From assembly GCA_002897115.2 (NCBI GenBank), contig BCIH01000014.1, forward strand, positions 1 to 57,183: 57,183 bases of DNA, read 5' to 3'. The notes beneath the pieces are model-generated. The model searched no databases. It was given only the letters and a program-made list of their open reading frames with translations, and was not told the DNA's origin. The stretch comes from Prototheca cutis (taxonomy: Eukaryota; Chlorophyta; Trebouxiophyceae; Chlorellales; Chlorellaceae). Positions 1 through 10,888 of the stretch are shown piece after piece. How positions within the stretch are numbered: the stretch's first letter is position 1; every line of letters begins with the position of its first letter. The translations under genes were made by a program, and so were the position numbers.

Positions 1-209
1 GTGCAGCGCAGCAGCCCGTGACACCGCACCGTGGGAGTCTGCTGCCTGCCCGACCTGTCCTGCTGCCAAGAAGGAACCCAACCCATCCTCTGAGCGATGC
101 GGCCAGGGAATGCGGTCCAACAGGCATCTTGTCTGAAAAACATGCCCTTGCTGTGCAGGTGGGAGTCTTCTGACGAATCTTGAGAAGGCTTCATCATTTT
201 TGCCCTGCA
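1..209 (+). mobile_element. Right-hand part of a terminal-inverted-repeat element (copy A), cut by the window start
   Basis: From about position 46 to 209 this closely matches 55435-55600 on the + strand and the reverse complement of about 34208-34370. It ends at the same terminus, TTGCCCTGCA, as the other copies. Read inwards, this end is the inverted repeat TGCAGGGCAAAAA. The left part of the element is outside the window or has diverged (1-45 does not match the other copies). No intact gene is visible in it. 210-431 is unassigned flanking DNA before the RRM gene. Confidence 0.7.
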
Positions 210-431
210 TTGTACGTTTTGTATTTCCCAGACCGGACCATGCCAATTGCAGGCCCAAAGCTGCGGTTTTCAAGGGAGTGGCGCCATTTCCACGCTCAAA
301 GAACATCAATTCCTGTATTTGACNCGCTAGCCATATCCAAATGTGGATGGATATGCGCAGGAATGTGCCTGCAGAGCTGTAGGGGTGCTTCCTAACCTGG
401 ATGCACGTCCCCCGGGGCAGCTGCACTGGAA

Positions 432-916
432 ATGAGCTCCGCGAGGGAGCCTAGCCCGGTGTTGTACTGCGGAAATCTGGACAAGAGGGTTGATCGCAAG
501 ATGCTGTATGAGCTCGGCCTACAGGTGCGGCCGCAGTCGTTTGTGTCGCCATCCTCCCGACCAGCTGTTCGCAACGCCCTCTTGGGCATGAGGACATAGC
601 ATTGGCCGCCTCAACCGTCAACACCAACACAGGCCGGTCCTGTGACCTCCGTGAGCTCTCAGGGCAAGGGATACGGTTTCATAGAATACACATCCACAGT
701 GAGTGGCCCTGGCACTGAAGGAGAGGGTGCATGCCCGCTCCCGGGCAGGGCCTGCCAGGGTCTGATGCTGACCGTCTTCACCACACTCCCCCGCACACTT
801 GACAGGAGGATTGCATCTACGCCCTTGAGCTGTTTCAGGGACAGGTGACCCTGTACGGTCGCCCCGTTCGATTTGACTATGGTTCGGCACAGGGCGGTCC
901 CAGAAGCCGCCGGTGA
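432..916 (+). CDS. Small single-RRM RNA-binding protein, RBM7-like
   Basis: Three exons, 432-524, 633-698 and 806-916, join in phase to give 89 residues. The protein is essentially one RRM: RNP2 is VLYCGNL near residues 10-16, RNP1 is GKGYGFIEY near 42-50, and the last strand is LYGRPVRFDY. The start MSSAREPS is followed at once by the domain. The pattern LFQGQVTLYGRPV resembles RBM7 and its plant homologues, which in animals are part of the NEXT nuclear RNA surveillance complex. A single RRM cannot exclude another small splicing-type RRM protein such as an SF3B4 relative. The stop falls in an Arg/Ser-rich tail (PRSRR), so there is no long C-terminal region. Confidence 0.72.
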
Positions 917-1013
917 AGGGGAATATCAACGATTACAACACCAACGTCGCCGCCTGAGAGTCTGCACCCATTGCAGCCTCCCGGGGCACCAGCACCGCTG
1001 GCATCACAAAGGT

Positions 1014-2188
1014 TCAGAAACTTTCCTCCTCAGACTCGCTCTCCTCCTCTTCCTCATCGCTGTTGCCCATGAACTCCAGCTGCCCGGGGTCAAAGTCCAG
1101 GACAAAGTCAAGCGACTTGAGGAGCGGCTGCACCGGTGCGGCCGGCGGCACGGCGCCGCCCGCCGCCGCCGCTGCCGCATCGGGTCCAGACTCGGCAGAC
1201 TTGGAGGGCCCCGGCAGGCCCGGGATCTGGTCCCCTGGTTTCCAGCCCTCGGGCATCGGCGGAATCTCCGCCAAGCTGACCCGGCGCTCGGGCCCCCCAA
1301 CTGCCGGCCGAGGACCCGCCGGCTGAGCTGCAGCCTCCGCAGCTCCAGGCGCAGCAACAGGGGGTTCGGCTCGGGGAGCCGCGGCGGTCACGCGTGCGGT
1401 GGCCGCCGCTGCATTTCGTGCTGCTGCTTGCGCCTCCCACTCCCCTGTAAAAAATGAGTGGGCACACACTGAGTTAGCGAATTGTCAGCACATAAAGATC
1501 TGTCCAGTAAGCACATGTAACTGAATGCTCCGGAAAAGCACCACACTCCACCCAGAAGCCCCACCACTCACGTTGCAGTTGGTGCAGCTGCGAGGCGCGG
1601 AGCTGAAACTCCTGGGGCGCCGGCGGCTTGTGCAGGTTGACCGGTGTCCTGCCCAGAACGAAGCCCTGGGGAGCAAAGGACGTGTAGCTGAGTTTGTGCG
1701 CGTAGGAAACGATGCTGCGGACCTGAGCCTCATCCCACTCTGCGGGCTGGCGGTAGGCGGCGGGCGGGGTGTGCCTGGACACGCCTCCGTACAGATCGGT
1801 GATTGCTTCCTGTGGGCAATGGATAGCAGAATGGAATGCTCAGAGAGCAGATGGCACGGATTGAGGTATAGGATAAACCTCTCTATCTCGGCTGTGCCAT
1901 GCAAGCCCCCTCCCCAGGGCAGGAGCAACCCCCCTCTCCACAGACTACCTGAAGGGCTGGCAGTACCTCCCGGATGGCTTGGCGAAGACACACCTGCAAC
2001 CGCCCATCCTGTGCAGAGCGTCTCAGAGCTGTGCCCAGGGCTTGTTTCAGATCTGCCGCAGAGATGTCGCCGCCGTGCTGCATCTCTTCGATCCGGGCCT
2101 TGAGGTCGAGCAGGACGGTGGTGTCCACCGGCACCTCCGTCGCACCATCGCCTACCCTCTGCCGCCGAGCCTCAGGCTCGTCCATGCT
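1014..2188 (-). CDS. MED4: Mediator complex subunit 4 (MED4)
   Basis: Exons 2188-1949, 1809-1572 and 1444-1014 join in phase to a 302-residue protein. The N-terminal third is helical (TTVLLDLKARIEEM...). The centre carries the MED4 signature VRSIVSYAHKLSYTSFAP, then a PPAPQEF-x-RASQL block, as in plant and fungal MED4. The C-terminal half is Ala/Pro-rich, contains IPPMPEGWKPGD, and ends in an acidic tail (DEEEEESESEEESF). MED4 belongs to the middle module of Mediator, which bridges transcription factors and RNA polymerase II in the nucleus. It is transcribed away from the RRM gene end to end, with the two 3' ends only about 100 bp apart. Confidence 0.82.
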
Positions 2189-2561
2189 ATCGCACTGGGG
2201 GCTGCATTGAAAATTACGGAACACAGTCGCACCGACGGCAAGAGCATGAATGTACCGGACAACCGGACGGCCTGTTCTTCAAAAAGTGATCTCGCATTGC
2301 GGGATGATGACATGGGGCTATGTGGGACATGAGTCCTCAACGCCTTTGCTCCCACGCTAGTAGTTACCAAACAAGTGTGTATCTGGCAAGGGGTTCTCAA
2401 TGACTACAGTATTCCTCTGGAATGCTTGTCCATGCAGACCTGCGGTGTGCGTGAGACCCAGCAAGAGAGGGGTTCGTTATGTGTACGAAGATCTTTGGCA
2501 GGTCCATGCACCCAAAGGGCGGTTTCGGCAGGGCAGCAAGTAAACGCTCACCGGCGGCCTT
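2189..2561 (-). other. Intergenic: MED4 promoter side and PrimPol 3' flank
   Basis: 373 bp between two tandem minus-strand genes. No conserved ORF, RNA gene or repeat is visible. Confidence 0.5.
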
Positions 2562-2771
2562 CTAAGACTCTACAGCAATCCACAGCCAGAACCTGGCTCC
2601 GCACCTCATGCCAGAGCACTCTGGGTCGTAGCATTTCTGGCAGACCAGACTCGCTGGAATGTTTGCGAGGTAGAAAGCGTGATTGCTAGTGTGGCACCGC
2701 CCCACAAACTCACAGTAATGGCAGCCCGGGCCTGTGTGTGTGTGGGTGGGTGGGGGGTGTGGGGGGGCCCC

Positions 2772-2803
<32 letters not shown>

Positions 2804-3332
2804 GGGGGACAATGGAGAGGATGGCGCTGACCGGGAGTGGATGCCATCAAAGAACCCTGTGACTCGACTTCCGGTTCACGACCCGATCATAGTCCAGGCA
2901 ACTCGTATGAACACTACCCACACTCATTCACCCGCGAGATTGTATGATATCAGGCCTTCGTAGCCGCAGAGCACGACGGCTCGGACTGTTACTGTCAGCC
3001 CACCGGCCCGCTGGGTTGCCAGTTTCTCCACAAAGGGGACCAGCCTCTGGGCTATTTCTCTCAGCTCTGCAGCGTTGCAGGGATGGGGCGAGACAGGTTC
3101 AGTCAAAGTGGGCTTGGAAGCAGCCATCCATACAATAACAAGGGGAAAGTACCCATGTCCAGAGANGGTTACCCCAAAGGATGCAGACACAACAGACCTT
3201 GCTGGCGACTGGCTGGAACCCCAGTCTCCCCTGGCTGCTGCTTCCACACGATCCGTGCTGGCTGCCCCGGGATCGAAACCACCGTGCCAGAGTAGGACTT
3301 TTTCTGGCCGGCTGCCACCGATTTGTTCCATG

Positions 3333-3386
<54 letters not shown>

Positions 3387-4512
3387 GAGTAGTGTTGCGG
3401 TTCCATGTTCATTGCTGTCATCAAATGCAGGCTCTGGGGTGTGCGTGGTGGGATGCTCCGTGCTTCACAACAACTCTCCACCCCAGCCGGCCAGGAAACC
3501 CCGGGCTGGAGGAGTAATCCAAATGGAAAGAACCACCACACAGCAACCTACACACCTGCAACAGGGTGACGGGTCCGGTGACCAGTCCTACAAGGGAACG
3601 CAGAAAACGCTGCTCCGGGGTCAGTTCGGAGTGTGTCACCGGGTCCAGCACGACGTCCTTTCCTCCCTTGCAGGACCAGATCAGCCGAAAGTGGCGGTTC
3701 CTGGAAGGGTNGGAGTGGTAAGAGAGGCACAGGAGTGGGTCAGGAGGAAGCCGCATGGCCATCCACTCACTTGCAAGGGAAGATAACCCCCCATGCCTTG
3801 TGGAGAAGACAGGCATCATTGCCCCGTGAACAAAACAGGGCTCTCCCCTTCCCTTGCAGCCAACAATACCTGGAGTAGACCGCGCCATCGACAAAGGGTA
3901 CGGTCTGGGTCTTGCCCTTTGAGCTGTCGGTGACATGATTCACATGCACGGCATCACCTGCTCGCGCCAAGACCTGCTGCACAAACCGGCCTGCCGCNGC
4001 GTTGTCGACGAAAGCGTGGCCGGGAATGTGCACGATGACGTGCGAGGAAAATTTGGTGGGCGTGGAGGAATCCAGAACCATCACGTCCCTGCTGCGTTCA
4101 ATCTCCAACCCATGCGTGCCCCTGGGAAAGTTTTCGGATCACATGTCTTGTGAGTGGCAGAGGTGAGCGCCACCAGGAATGGAGGCAGATGTCCGGACAG
4201 CTCATGTGCCCGGTGTACCAGAGAGCCATCTCTGTGCATGTCCAGATTGCGAGCCTGCAAACCCCCTTGACAGACCACATGTTCCCTCGTCCTCATGCCC
4301 TAACTACCCACCAGCTAACCAACCTTAGGGTTTGCTCCATGTGATCCAACAGAATGTCTGTGAGCACTGCTCCATTCGTCCTCGGGTTGAGCTCCTTTTG
4401 AAACTCCAGGTCAAAGTACAAGTTGCAGGGTCTCCCCTCCCGAATGACCTGTGGGTGTGGGTGTGGGTGTGGGTGTGTGTGTTGGGGGGGGGGGGGGGGG
4501 GGGGGGGNCCNN

Positions 4513-4578
<66 letters not shown>

Positions 4579-6352
4579 NGGGGGCACCACGAGCAGGTCA
4601 ACACTGCATACGCCATCGTGCGCTCACCTCATACCAGTGCCGGTTCGTCGCTGGGGTCTGCTGGTACTGCTGCCAGACAGCAGGCAGACTCGCAGCAGCA
4701 AAGGATCGATAGTAGCCTCCGCTCCTGCTGTGCGGGTAGGGACGGGAGCCGTGGGTGCGCCCTGTGGCTGTGCATGCTCCAGATATCACAACGGCAAATG
4801 ACCTCACCCTCGACGACGAGGACACACACACACACACACACACAATAGGAACAAATTAAATTCTTCCTGAAAGAGCGTTGCATTGAAAACCCGGCCACCC
4901 TGACACTATGCAGCGGCACCTGGACTTGCTCTCGAGGCAAAACACCTGGATGGGGTTCTGCCTGATGGCTTCGGTGTCTTCCTCGGTTGCAGCAACTTCC
5001 GACACCGTTTCTGTCATGCCGCCGGCACTGGCGCGGTGGCCGCTCTCCTCACGCCCTGGCACCTCGGACGGACGAGGCGTCTGCGGTTTGGGAGGGGGTT
5101 CTCGCACGCCTGTCAACAGTCTCTGGTAGGCAAGGGCAGACTGGGATACTGGCTCCTGTTGGATGCGGCGCTCTGGGGCAGCGGCGGTGTTGTTTGGGAT
5201 GTCATTTGACCCCACAACCACTGCCTCTCTGGTGGTTGATGGCCCGGAGGATGGCACCCTTTCCAGACTCCCAGGTGCAGCGCCTTCTCCTGCTTCTTCG
5301 ATGACCTGCTTGATCCCCAGGACTTCCAGGAAAGGTGCGCCTGCACAGGCATCGTCCGCACAGGCAAATGCCTCTGCCTGGCTAGGAAACGGGCGCAAGA
5401 ACCCGGCCTGGTCGGGGTCACAGGTCGCCAGGAGCTCTGCGCTCATGCCTGGCTGCTGCGGTCTCTTCCTGGTGCACCGTGTAGACACACGCAGGGATCC
5501 TTGCTCCCCCCCTGCTGGCTCCAAATAGCTTGGCAGTCCCGATCCTGGTTGCGCTGGTGCCGACGGGGTCGGAGCCTTCGCTCCATTGTCACTCGGCCTT
5601 ACGCCCAGAGGGGTGGTGGCTTGGGGCCTGAGCAGGGCTAGATANTGCTGAGCTGGGGGGCTCTTCTCCCTGGGAGTATGGTTCTCCGGGTCATCGCGTG
5701 ACTGCCTGCTGGCCCACAGCATGGCTGCTGCACCCTGGGGAAACTGAATCTCCTGGCTGTCCAAGTCCAGGGCCCAGTCCTCGCGGGCCGCAGGCTCATG
5801 CAGCGCCGGAGGGCCTGATCGTGCTTGGTCAAAGGCCCGCTCCTCCTCCTCCAACCACAGTCCAGAAAGAGCCTGGGAGATATCCTCTTCCCCGCCGTCC
5901 CAGGATGGGGCTTCTTCCCAGCAGGAGCCGAAGCCGGGAGATGGCGAGGGGCGTGGGCTGCGGGCCTCAGTGCATGCCAGGCCCAGTGGGCCGTATTTGC
6001 GGCTTCCTGCGTCAGATTAATGGGGAGCTGGAGATGTATTGAACTTCATTAGGCGCTCCAAATGATGAAACACGACAGCAGGGTGGGTGGTCATGGCCCA
6101 CGGCCATCTGTCCATCTACCCAGCGGGCACACCGGCCTTGCCTTTGGAGGAAAGCGGGCACAAGTCTGATGGCAAGGCCACCCGCCTGCCCCCTGGCTGA
6201 TCAAGTTGTTCCGACTGATTCCTCGAACTGGGCGGGTACAGAACGTGCTGCTTGCGGGGCGCCTTGTCTTGGCCGGAAGATCTGCCGCCCTGCCCGGGAC
6301 CCAGCCCACCCTTCACAAGGTCCTCCGATATCTTGTGACCACGCGAGGACAT
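2562..6352 (-). CDS. PRIMPOL: PrimPol: DNA-directed primase/polymerase with UL52-type zinc finger
   Basis: Archaeo-eukaryotic primase-type enzyme that reprimes stalled forks in nucleus or organelles. Exons read in phase: 6352-6310 (tentative start MSSRGHKISE), 6006-4920, 4724-4628, 4448-4324, 4121-3870, 3700-3556, about 3112-2932 (start tentative) and 2731-2562. Motif I is CNLYFDLEF (the D-x-E metal site), motif II is KFSSHVIV (S-x-H) and motif III is VPFVDGAVYSR (Asp). The last two exons give the zinc finger: Cys and His in YCEFVGRCHTSNH, then CQKCYDPEC. The N-terminal exon is odd. The conserved FPSQAEAF segment is separated from IQVFCLE by an insertion of about 140 Pro/Glu-rich residues, and some 160 more precede it. 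A linker exon between 3556 and 3112 may be missing from this model. Two introns carry long poly-G tracts, and a few N bases fall in exons. Confidence 0.86.
3336..3383. repeat. Poly-G tract, 48 nt, in a PrimPol intron region
   Basis: An uninterrupted run of 48 G on the + strand. It becomes poly-C in the PrimPol transcript. It creates meaningless glycine/proline ORFs on both strands. Confidence 0.9.
4484..4584. repeat. Poly-G tract with ambiguous bases, about 95 nt, in a PrimPol intron
   Basis: Runs of 24 and 66 G separated by unresolved bases (N and CC at 4508-4512). It sits in the intron between the exons ending at 4628 and starting at 4448, next to a (GTGTGG)n stretch. The N bases suggest that the true length is not resolved by the assembly. 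Confidence 0.9.
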
Positions 6353-6834
6353 GCACCGCTGCGCATAAAACTCACATTATATGCTGTTTTAACTATGTCG
6401 ACAACAAGATCCAATTGCCTGGAGGTCATTGAAGCGCAGGTTTGTCGCATCAAAACCTGGCACGGCCTGTTTGCGAGCTTTCGAATCCAGCGCGCCGTTT
6501 CTTTCGTCATTTTTGGCCCGACGGGGGGAGGGGAGGGGGTACACACAGGCCCCACGCTGTCTGATGATCAAACCACAGGCACAAGGAGAGCCACCACCAA
6601 CCCATGCATATAAATCTCGATGCTTTCACAGGTCCACGTATCACACACAAAATCAAGCAGCGGAAGGCTGCACACGCAGCAGACAAAGGAAGCTCGGGTC
6701 ACTCGGTGGAAAAGAGCATCAAGGTGCCGCTTGCGGTGCCCATGCAGGGTTGCATAGCAAACCAACTCGGCAACGAGTTTGGGGTTATGTGAAGAAGGAA
6801 TAAAACAGCGACACAGTGTTGCTGTATTGCCCGC
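6353..6834 (-). other. Intergenic between ureidoglycine aminohydrolase 3' end and PrimPol 5' end
   Basis: 482 bp. No recognisable coding, RNA or repeat signal. It should hold the PrimPol promoter and the 3' UTR of the next gene. Confidence 0.5.
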
Positions 6835-7255
6835 TCACAGCTCCTCCCTTGCCGTGGCGTGCTGGCAGTCGCAGGGCTTGCCCGCAGCAGCACACCCGCA
6901 AGGCTTGCCCGCAGTAGCGCAGCCGCAAGGCTTTCCCTTGCCCTGCCCAAATAGCCACGGCGTCTCCAGAGGGTCCAGGGTCGTGTCCTTGTAAATCAAG
7001 TAGCGCGTGCGGGTGTTACCCAGCGCCGCGTACCACTGCGGCACATAAGGCCCCATCCACAGTACATCCCCGGCCTGAGTCGGAGGGAGTTGGCTGGGTG
7101 GCGGTTGGACCTCCTATTCAGAACTTTCTTTTCCATGCATGTGCACCGCAAGGGCCTGAGGTGGCCTTCCTCAGACAAGACGTGATGCCATACTGTGGAT
7201 CTGTGTAGTGCAAATGGATAAAATAAAGAACCCCCGCCCTCCCCCAATGCACACG

Positions 7256-7349
<94 letters not shown>

Positions 7350-8983
7350 GAAAAAGGAAAAAGGAAAACAAAAGCATTCACACCTGGATGGGGAACCAGT
7401 CGTCGCCCAGGCGGTAGATGCCACGGCCCTCCAGGAGCAGAAGACCATGCTGGTTGTAGTGCACCTCCTTGACGTTCAAGTACTCGCCCGGCTTGAAATC
7501 CATGATGTGGACGTTGAAATCGTACTCAGCGGTCGGAGGCAGCAGCTTGCGCAGCTCAAACACCTCGCCGGGAACGGGGAGCAGCGGGTGCTCATCCGTG
7601 TGCCCGTGCTGAACCTCTGGAGTCCCCTGCGGGGTGTCGGGGTATCGTTTCGCCAATGATTTGGGGATTGAAGAAAGGGGAACACATGCGAGCAGCAGCA
7701 GGAAATGCGCCGGTTCATGCCCCGGCAACTGCCTGTCATCATCATCACACCTGGCCAGCGTGCAGACGCTCAAACACCAGCAGATCGGTCGAGGCCGCGA
7801 CACCCATGATGCTGCATGGTTGGACAGGGCAGTACTGGGCGATCATCTGCTGGGTTCCTCCTCGGAGCAGATCTGGACGGTGTGTGCACGTGCAAGCATG
7901 ATCACCCCCAAAACCTTCCTGTGTTTTTCCCAAAAGGAGTCAGAGACAGACAGGAAGTATCTGTTGCCCCGTTCCAAAGACACACACACGAATACACACG
8001 CACGTGTGCTCTTCGCCGGGAGGAAGGTACAGGTAGTCGTTGCCAGCAAGGGTCAGCTCAGTGAGGTCTGCGCCAGGAACTGCGGCCGTGGCACTGCCGT
8101 TGAGAACGAAGACAAACCTGCGTTGGGTAGTGATATGACAGAGGAGCGATGGCCTTGGTTCATTGGATCATGGCCTGTTTCACAATTTCCATGCTCAGGA
8201 TTTGTCTAATCTCATCACCCCCACCCTCAAACACCCACCCACACTGTCTCCCCATCTCACCTCTCGACGCCGGCTGCAGCGGCCGTGCCGGTGGCGCCGG
8301 CGGGCAGCTTCACCAGACTCATTGCAAAGTTGGCCTTGGTCGCCGGCGAAATGAGGTGGGCCGTAGAGCAGCCGGGCCTGCGAGGGGTTGCGCGGATGGG
8401 CACGATTGATTGATTGATTCCGGTGCTTGCCCGCATGCCAATCGTCGACAGCAATGGCCCCAAGCCAGGGCTGTGCAAATAGAATCCCAAGAAATGCCCC
8501 ACGCACCATCTGGGGTGGGGAGCCCAGACATGGGATTCCCCGGCGATCAGGGCATGGTTGTCCCTCTGAAAGCTCCGTGTGAAGCCGGGGACGTCTGCGG
8601 GGGGACCGGCGGGCAACAGGCGAATCCAGTGAATCGCGCTCGGCGTCCCTTCGCATGCATGCAGCGATCGGGAACCCAGAAAGTGAGCAGTGCGCATCCA
8701 GAAAAACAACGCTGACCTTGAAACTGCAGCTGCACCTCCTTGCTGGCCTTGACAGCATCCGAGTAGTCAAAACCTGCATGACCCAAAAACACGGGACGGG
8801 CCATTGACTGCTGGCTTTCTTGTTTACCACCATGGATGGTGGTTCTTGGGTAGTCAATCTGTCTGCAAGTATAATACAAAGTGCATGGTCAATTGAATGG
8901 TACGGAAGGCTCGTACCGTATACTGCTACGCTGCAGGCTGCCAGTGTGCACAGGAGCACATGCGAAATGACACTGTGCCGCAT
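6835..8983 (-). CDS. UGLYAH: (S)-ureidoglycine aminohydrolase (bicupin), ER/secretory pathway
   Basis: Hydrolyses (S)-ureidoglycine to (S)-ureidoglycolate and ammonia in allantoin breakdown. Eight exons are in phase: 8983-8917, 8773-8717, 8594-8507, 8377-8261, 8117-8004, 7811-7751, 7626-7384, 7074-6835, giving 328 residues. It starts with a clear signal peptide (MRHSVISHVLLCTLAACSVA). The first cupin has DVPGFTRSFQRDNHALI and YLPPGEEH. The second has the family block LNVKEVHYNQHGLLLLEG, followed by GDVLWMGPYVPQWYAALG and YLIYKD. The histidines and glutamate of HYNQHG fit the Mn(II) site. Plant enzymes end soon after YLIYKD; here about 50 residues follow, with three near-copies of GKPC(G/D)C and a final CQH. 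An intron holds a long (CA)n microsatellite. Confidence 0.9.
7265..7347. repeat. (CA)n microsatellite, about 83 nt
   Basis: A pure CA dinucleotide run in the last intron of the ureidoglycine aminohydrolase gene, preceded by CA/CG-rich sequence. It reads as GT repeats in the transcript, near the 3' splice site side. Confidence 0.95.
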
Positions 8984-10155
8984 GGTGGGTCGGCTTGCGG
9001 GCGACGCCTGCCGCCACCAAAATACACGGACAGTTGATCGGCTGGTTATGTGCAGTACTGCATCGTTCGGATATAGAGTTCGCGACAAGGTCACAGTTGG
9101 GCTGTATGTCGGGAGTTCCGGAGGGCGAGCGTGGATACTTGTACGCTAGGGCAACGGGTCGTTCACGTTTTCGAAAACCCTAGGGCGCGCCTCTTGCAGT
9201 CACGGGGCCGACTGGTGGGGGTTAATTCTCGACAAATNAGTTCAGGGGCTCTTCTACGCCCACCAACCTCGCCTGCTACACGACAATTTTTATCCCAAAG
9301 TACTGACGTAGTCTGCGGGGGGTACCCCTGGGAAGGAGGTGGGCGTGCCTGCACGCAGTCAGTCCTCGTCCAAAGCATCCACGGAGCGCCGTACCCATGA
9401 TCGGGCCCTTTGAACAGCGTGGATAGGCCTTTGCAGCGCCCGTTCCTTTCAGAACTATGTATATTAGAAACATTTAGGAGATCAGGAATGGGAGAGAGCA
9501 CCTGGTATTCGCGNNTGNAGTGGTTTCANNANCACCCNTTACATACCCTTGGGCATGACTGTTGAAAGGTGACTTGNAGGAGCCGGGCTCTGCCTTGTTT
9601 GGAGCCTTCTGTACAACCCCGACCATCTGGGATATTCCCCGTGGTTTCACTCTGCATGATTATTACATTGGGGTATTGACAATCCAAATCAGGGCACGTT
9701 TGATCAGGGAGTTGTACAGGCAGTTCAGCCTGGCTGTGAACTTGCGCTGCCAGGAGCGTCGAGGGAGTAAGCGGCACCCCTGAGATTTTGCCCGGATTGT
9801 TGCGCTCTTCTTGGGATTGACATCCAGCCAAGGCTAGTGTATCCTCGACGACCTGGTGCTGATATTGCTGTGGGATCGCCGGAAATAGCGGCACTATCGC
9901 TTCTGGTGAGCCGCCAACGCAGAGCAGACTAGGGGTTACAGTTCAGATGCCATTGCCTTGAAAGCCGGCAGAACTGCATGCATGCTTGCCACGGTATGAC
10001 AGCCCCCCCGCATGGGTCCAGGCCAAGCCATGGGCAATGAACGCTGTTAGCCAGATGACCGTGGCATGCATGTGCGCAGGGCGACAAGGAAAGCACCGTC
10101 GGCCGGTGGCCCCGGTGACGTCGCGGTCGCTGCTGCTGCGCCGCCTCCCGCATGA
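8984..10155. other. Gene-poor stretch with several ambiguous bases; nothing intact recognised
   Basis: Upstream flank of ureidoglycine aminohydrolase, then about 1 kb with no conserved ORF on either strand. N bases cluster at 9238 and 9514-9578. The only recognisable coding signal comes after it (the Fanzor-like fragment), so this may be decayed transposon or flank DNA, but I see no shared sequence with the inverted-repeat element. Confidence 0.45.
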
Positions 10156-10503
10156 GATGGCGGGGCTTGCGCAGGTGCGGGGCGAGTGCACGGCCGCACA
10201 CGTATGCGCATTGCCATGCACGGACGGTTTCCACGGGCTGTGGGTCACGCCTACGCCAAGTGCGCCACACNGCAGGTTTGCTAGGCGTGCAATAAACCCT
10301 TGCGCCTGGGCGACTGCCCCACCGCCGCGCAGAANCACTTTGTCCGGCAGTGTCAGAACGAGGCCTGCGGCGTCGTGCACAACCGCGACAAGAATGCGGC
10401 GCAGAACATGTGCTACGTGGCGATGGGCTTGATCTTCGACGGNGNCNGGCCGGAGCCTTTTGACAAGCAGCTCCCGCCCGGCCCGTGCCTGAGTTCTGCC
10501 TGA
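10156..10503 (+). pseudogene. 3' fragment of a Fanzor/TnpB-like nuclease: zinc ribbon plus RuvC-III
   Basis: The forward frame reads MRIAMHGRFPRAVGHAYAKC, then VC-stop-ACNK, then HFVRQCQNEACGVVHNRDKN followed by AAQNM, and ends with PEPFD...SSA and a stop at 10501-10503. The C-x-x-C (with an in-frame TAG between the two Cys), a second Cys pair, and N-R-D-x-N-A-A-x-N-M match the zinc-ribbon/RuvC-III end of Fanzor and TnpB RNA-guided nucleases, where the Asp of RD is catalytic. The PEPF near the end fits the usual Fanzor1 C-terminus. No RuvC-I or RuvC-II region is seen upstream and an in-frame stop precedes the segment (10153-10155), so this is a remnant. N bases at 10271, 10335 and 10443-10447 limit certainty. 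Confidence 0.65.
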
Positions 10504-10888
10504 ATATTCCCCCACCCACCAACGTGTCCAGCTACTTATTTCTGCTGGTTCTAAAGGAAGCTTTCGCTTCTCCCTTCATGCTTGGACAGGCATCAATGAC
10601 CCCCACCCTGCACGCACATTCGTAGCCGGGACGGGGCTTTGCTCCAGGGCGCCGTCAATGTTGTGTTCATTGCTTGCATGTTGTCTTGTGTTTGGCCTGC
10701 ATGATGAATGGTCAAAAATTGGCGCGCGCCCTGGTCCTTCACCCCCTTAGAGGGAGGGTTCCTGAAGTCATTGCAAGAAACCCCAAGCTCCTCAACCAAG
10801 CTCCAGTGCCTTGATTCTATTCGCCCGCATATGGATCTTTGAAAATGTTTATCACAATTTGTTTTGTTTTGCCAAACAGGCAAGCTGA
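10504..10888. other. Intergenic, PDCD5 3' flank
   Basis: 385 bp. No supported gene, RNA or repeat. Confidence 0.5.

Noticed and set aside
1063..1457. Plus-strand ORFs opposite MED4
   Set aside because: Shadows of the Ala/Pro-rich third exon of MED4.
3075..3400. Glycine- or proline-rich ORFs over the G tracts (also at 4293-4848 and 41574-42266)
   Set aside because: They are translations of homopolymer runs in introns or intergenic DNA.
9526..9894. Minus-strand ORF upstream of the Fanzor-like fragment
   Set aside because: It has no recognisable motif and is interrupted by N bases; not enough to call a gene.
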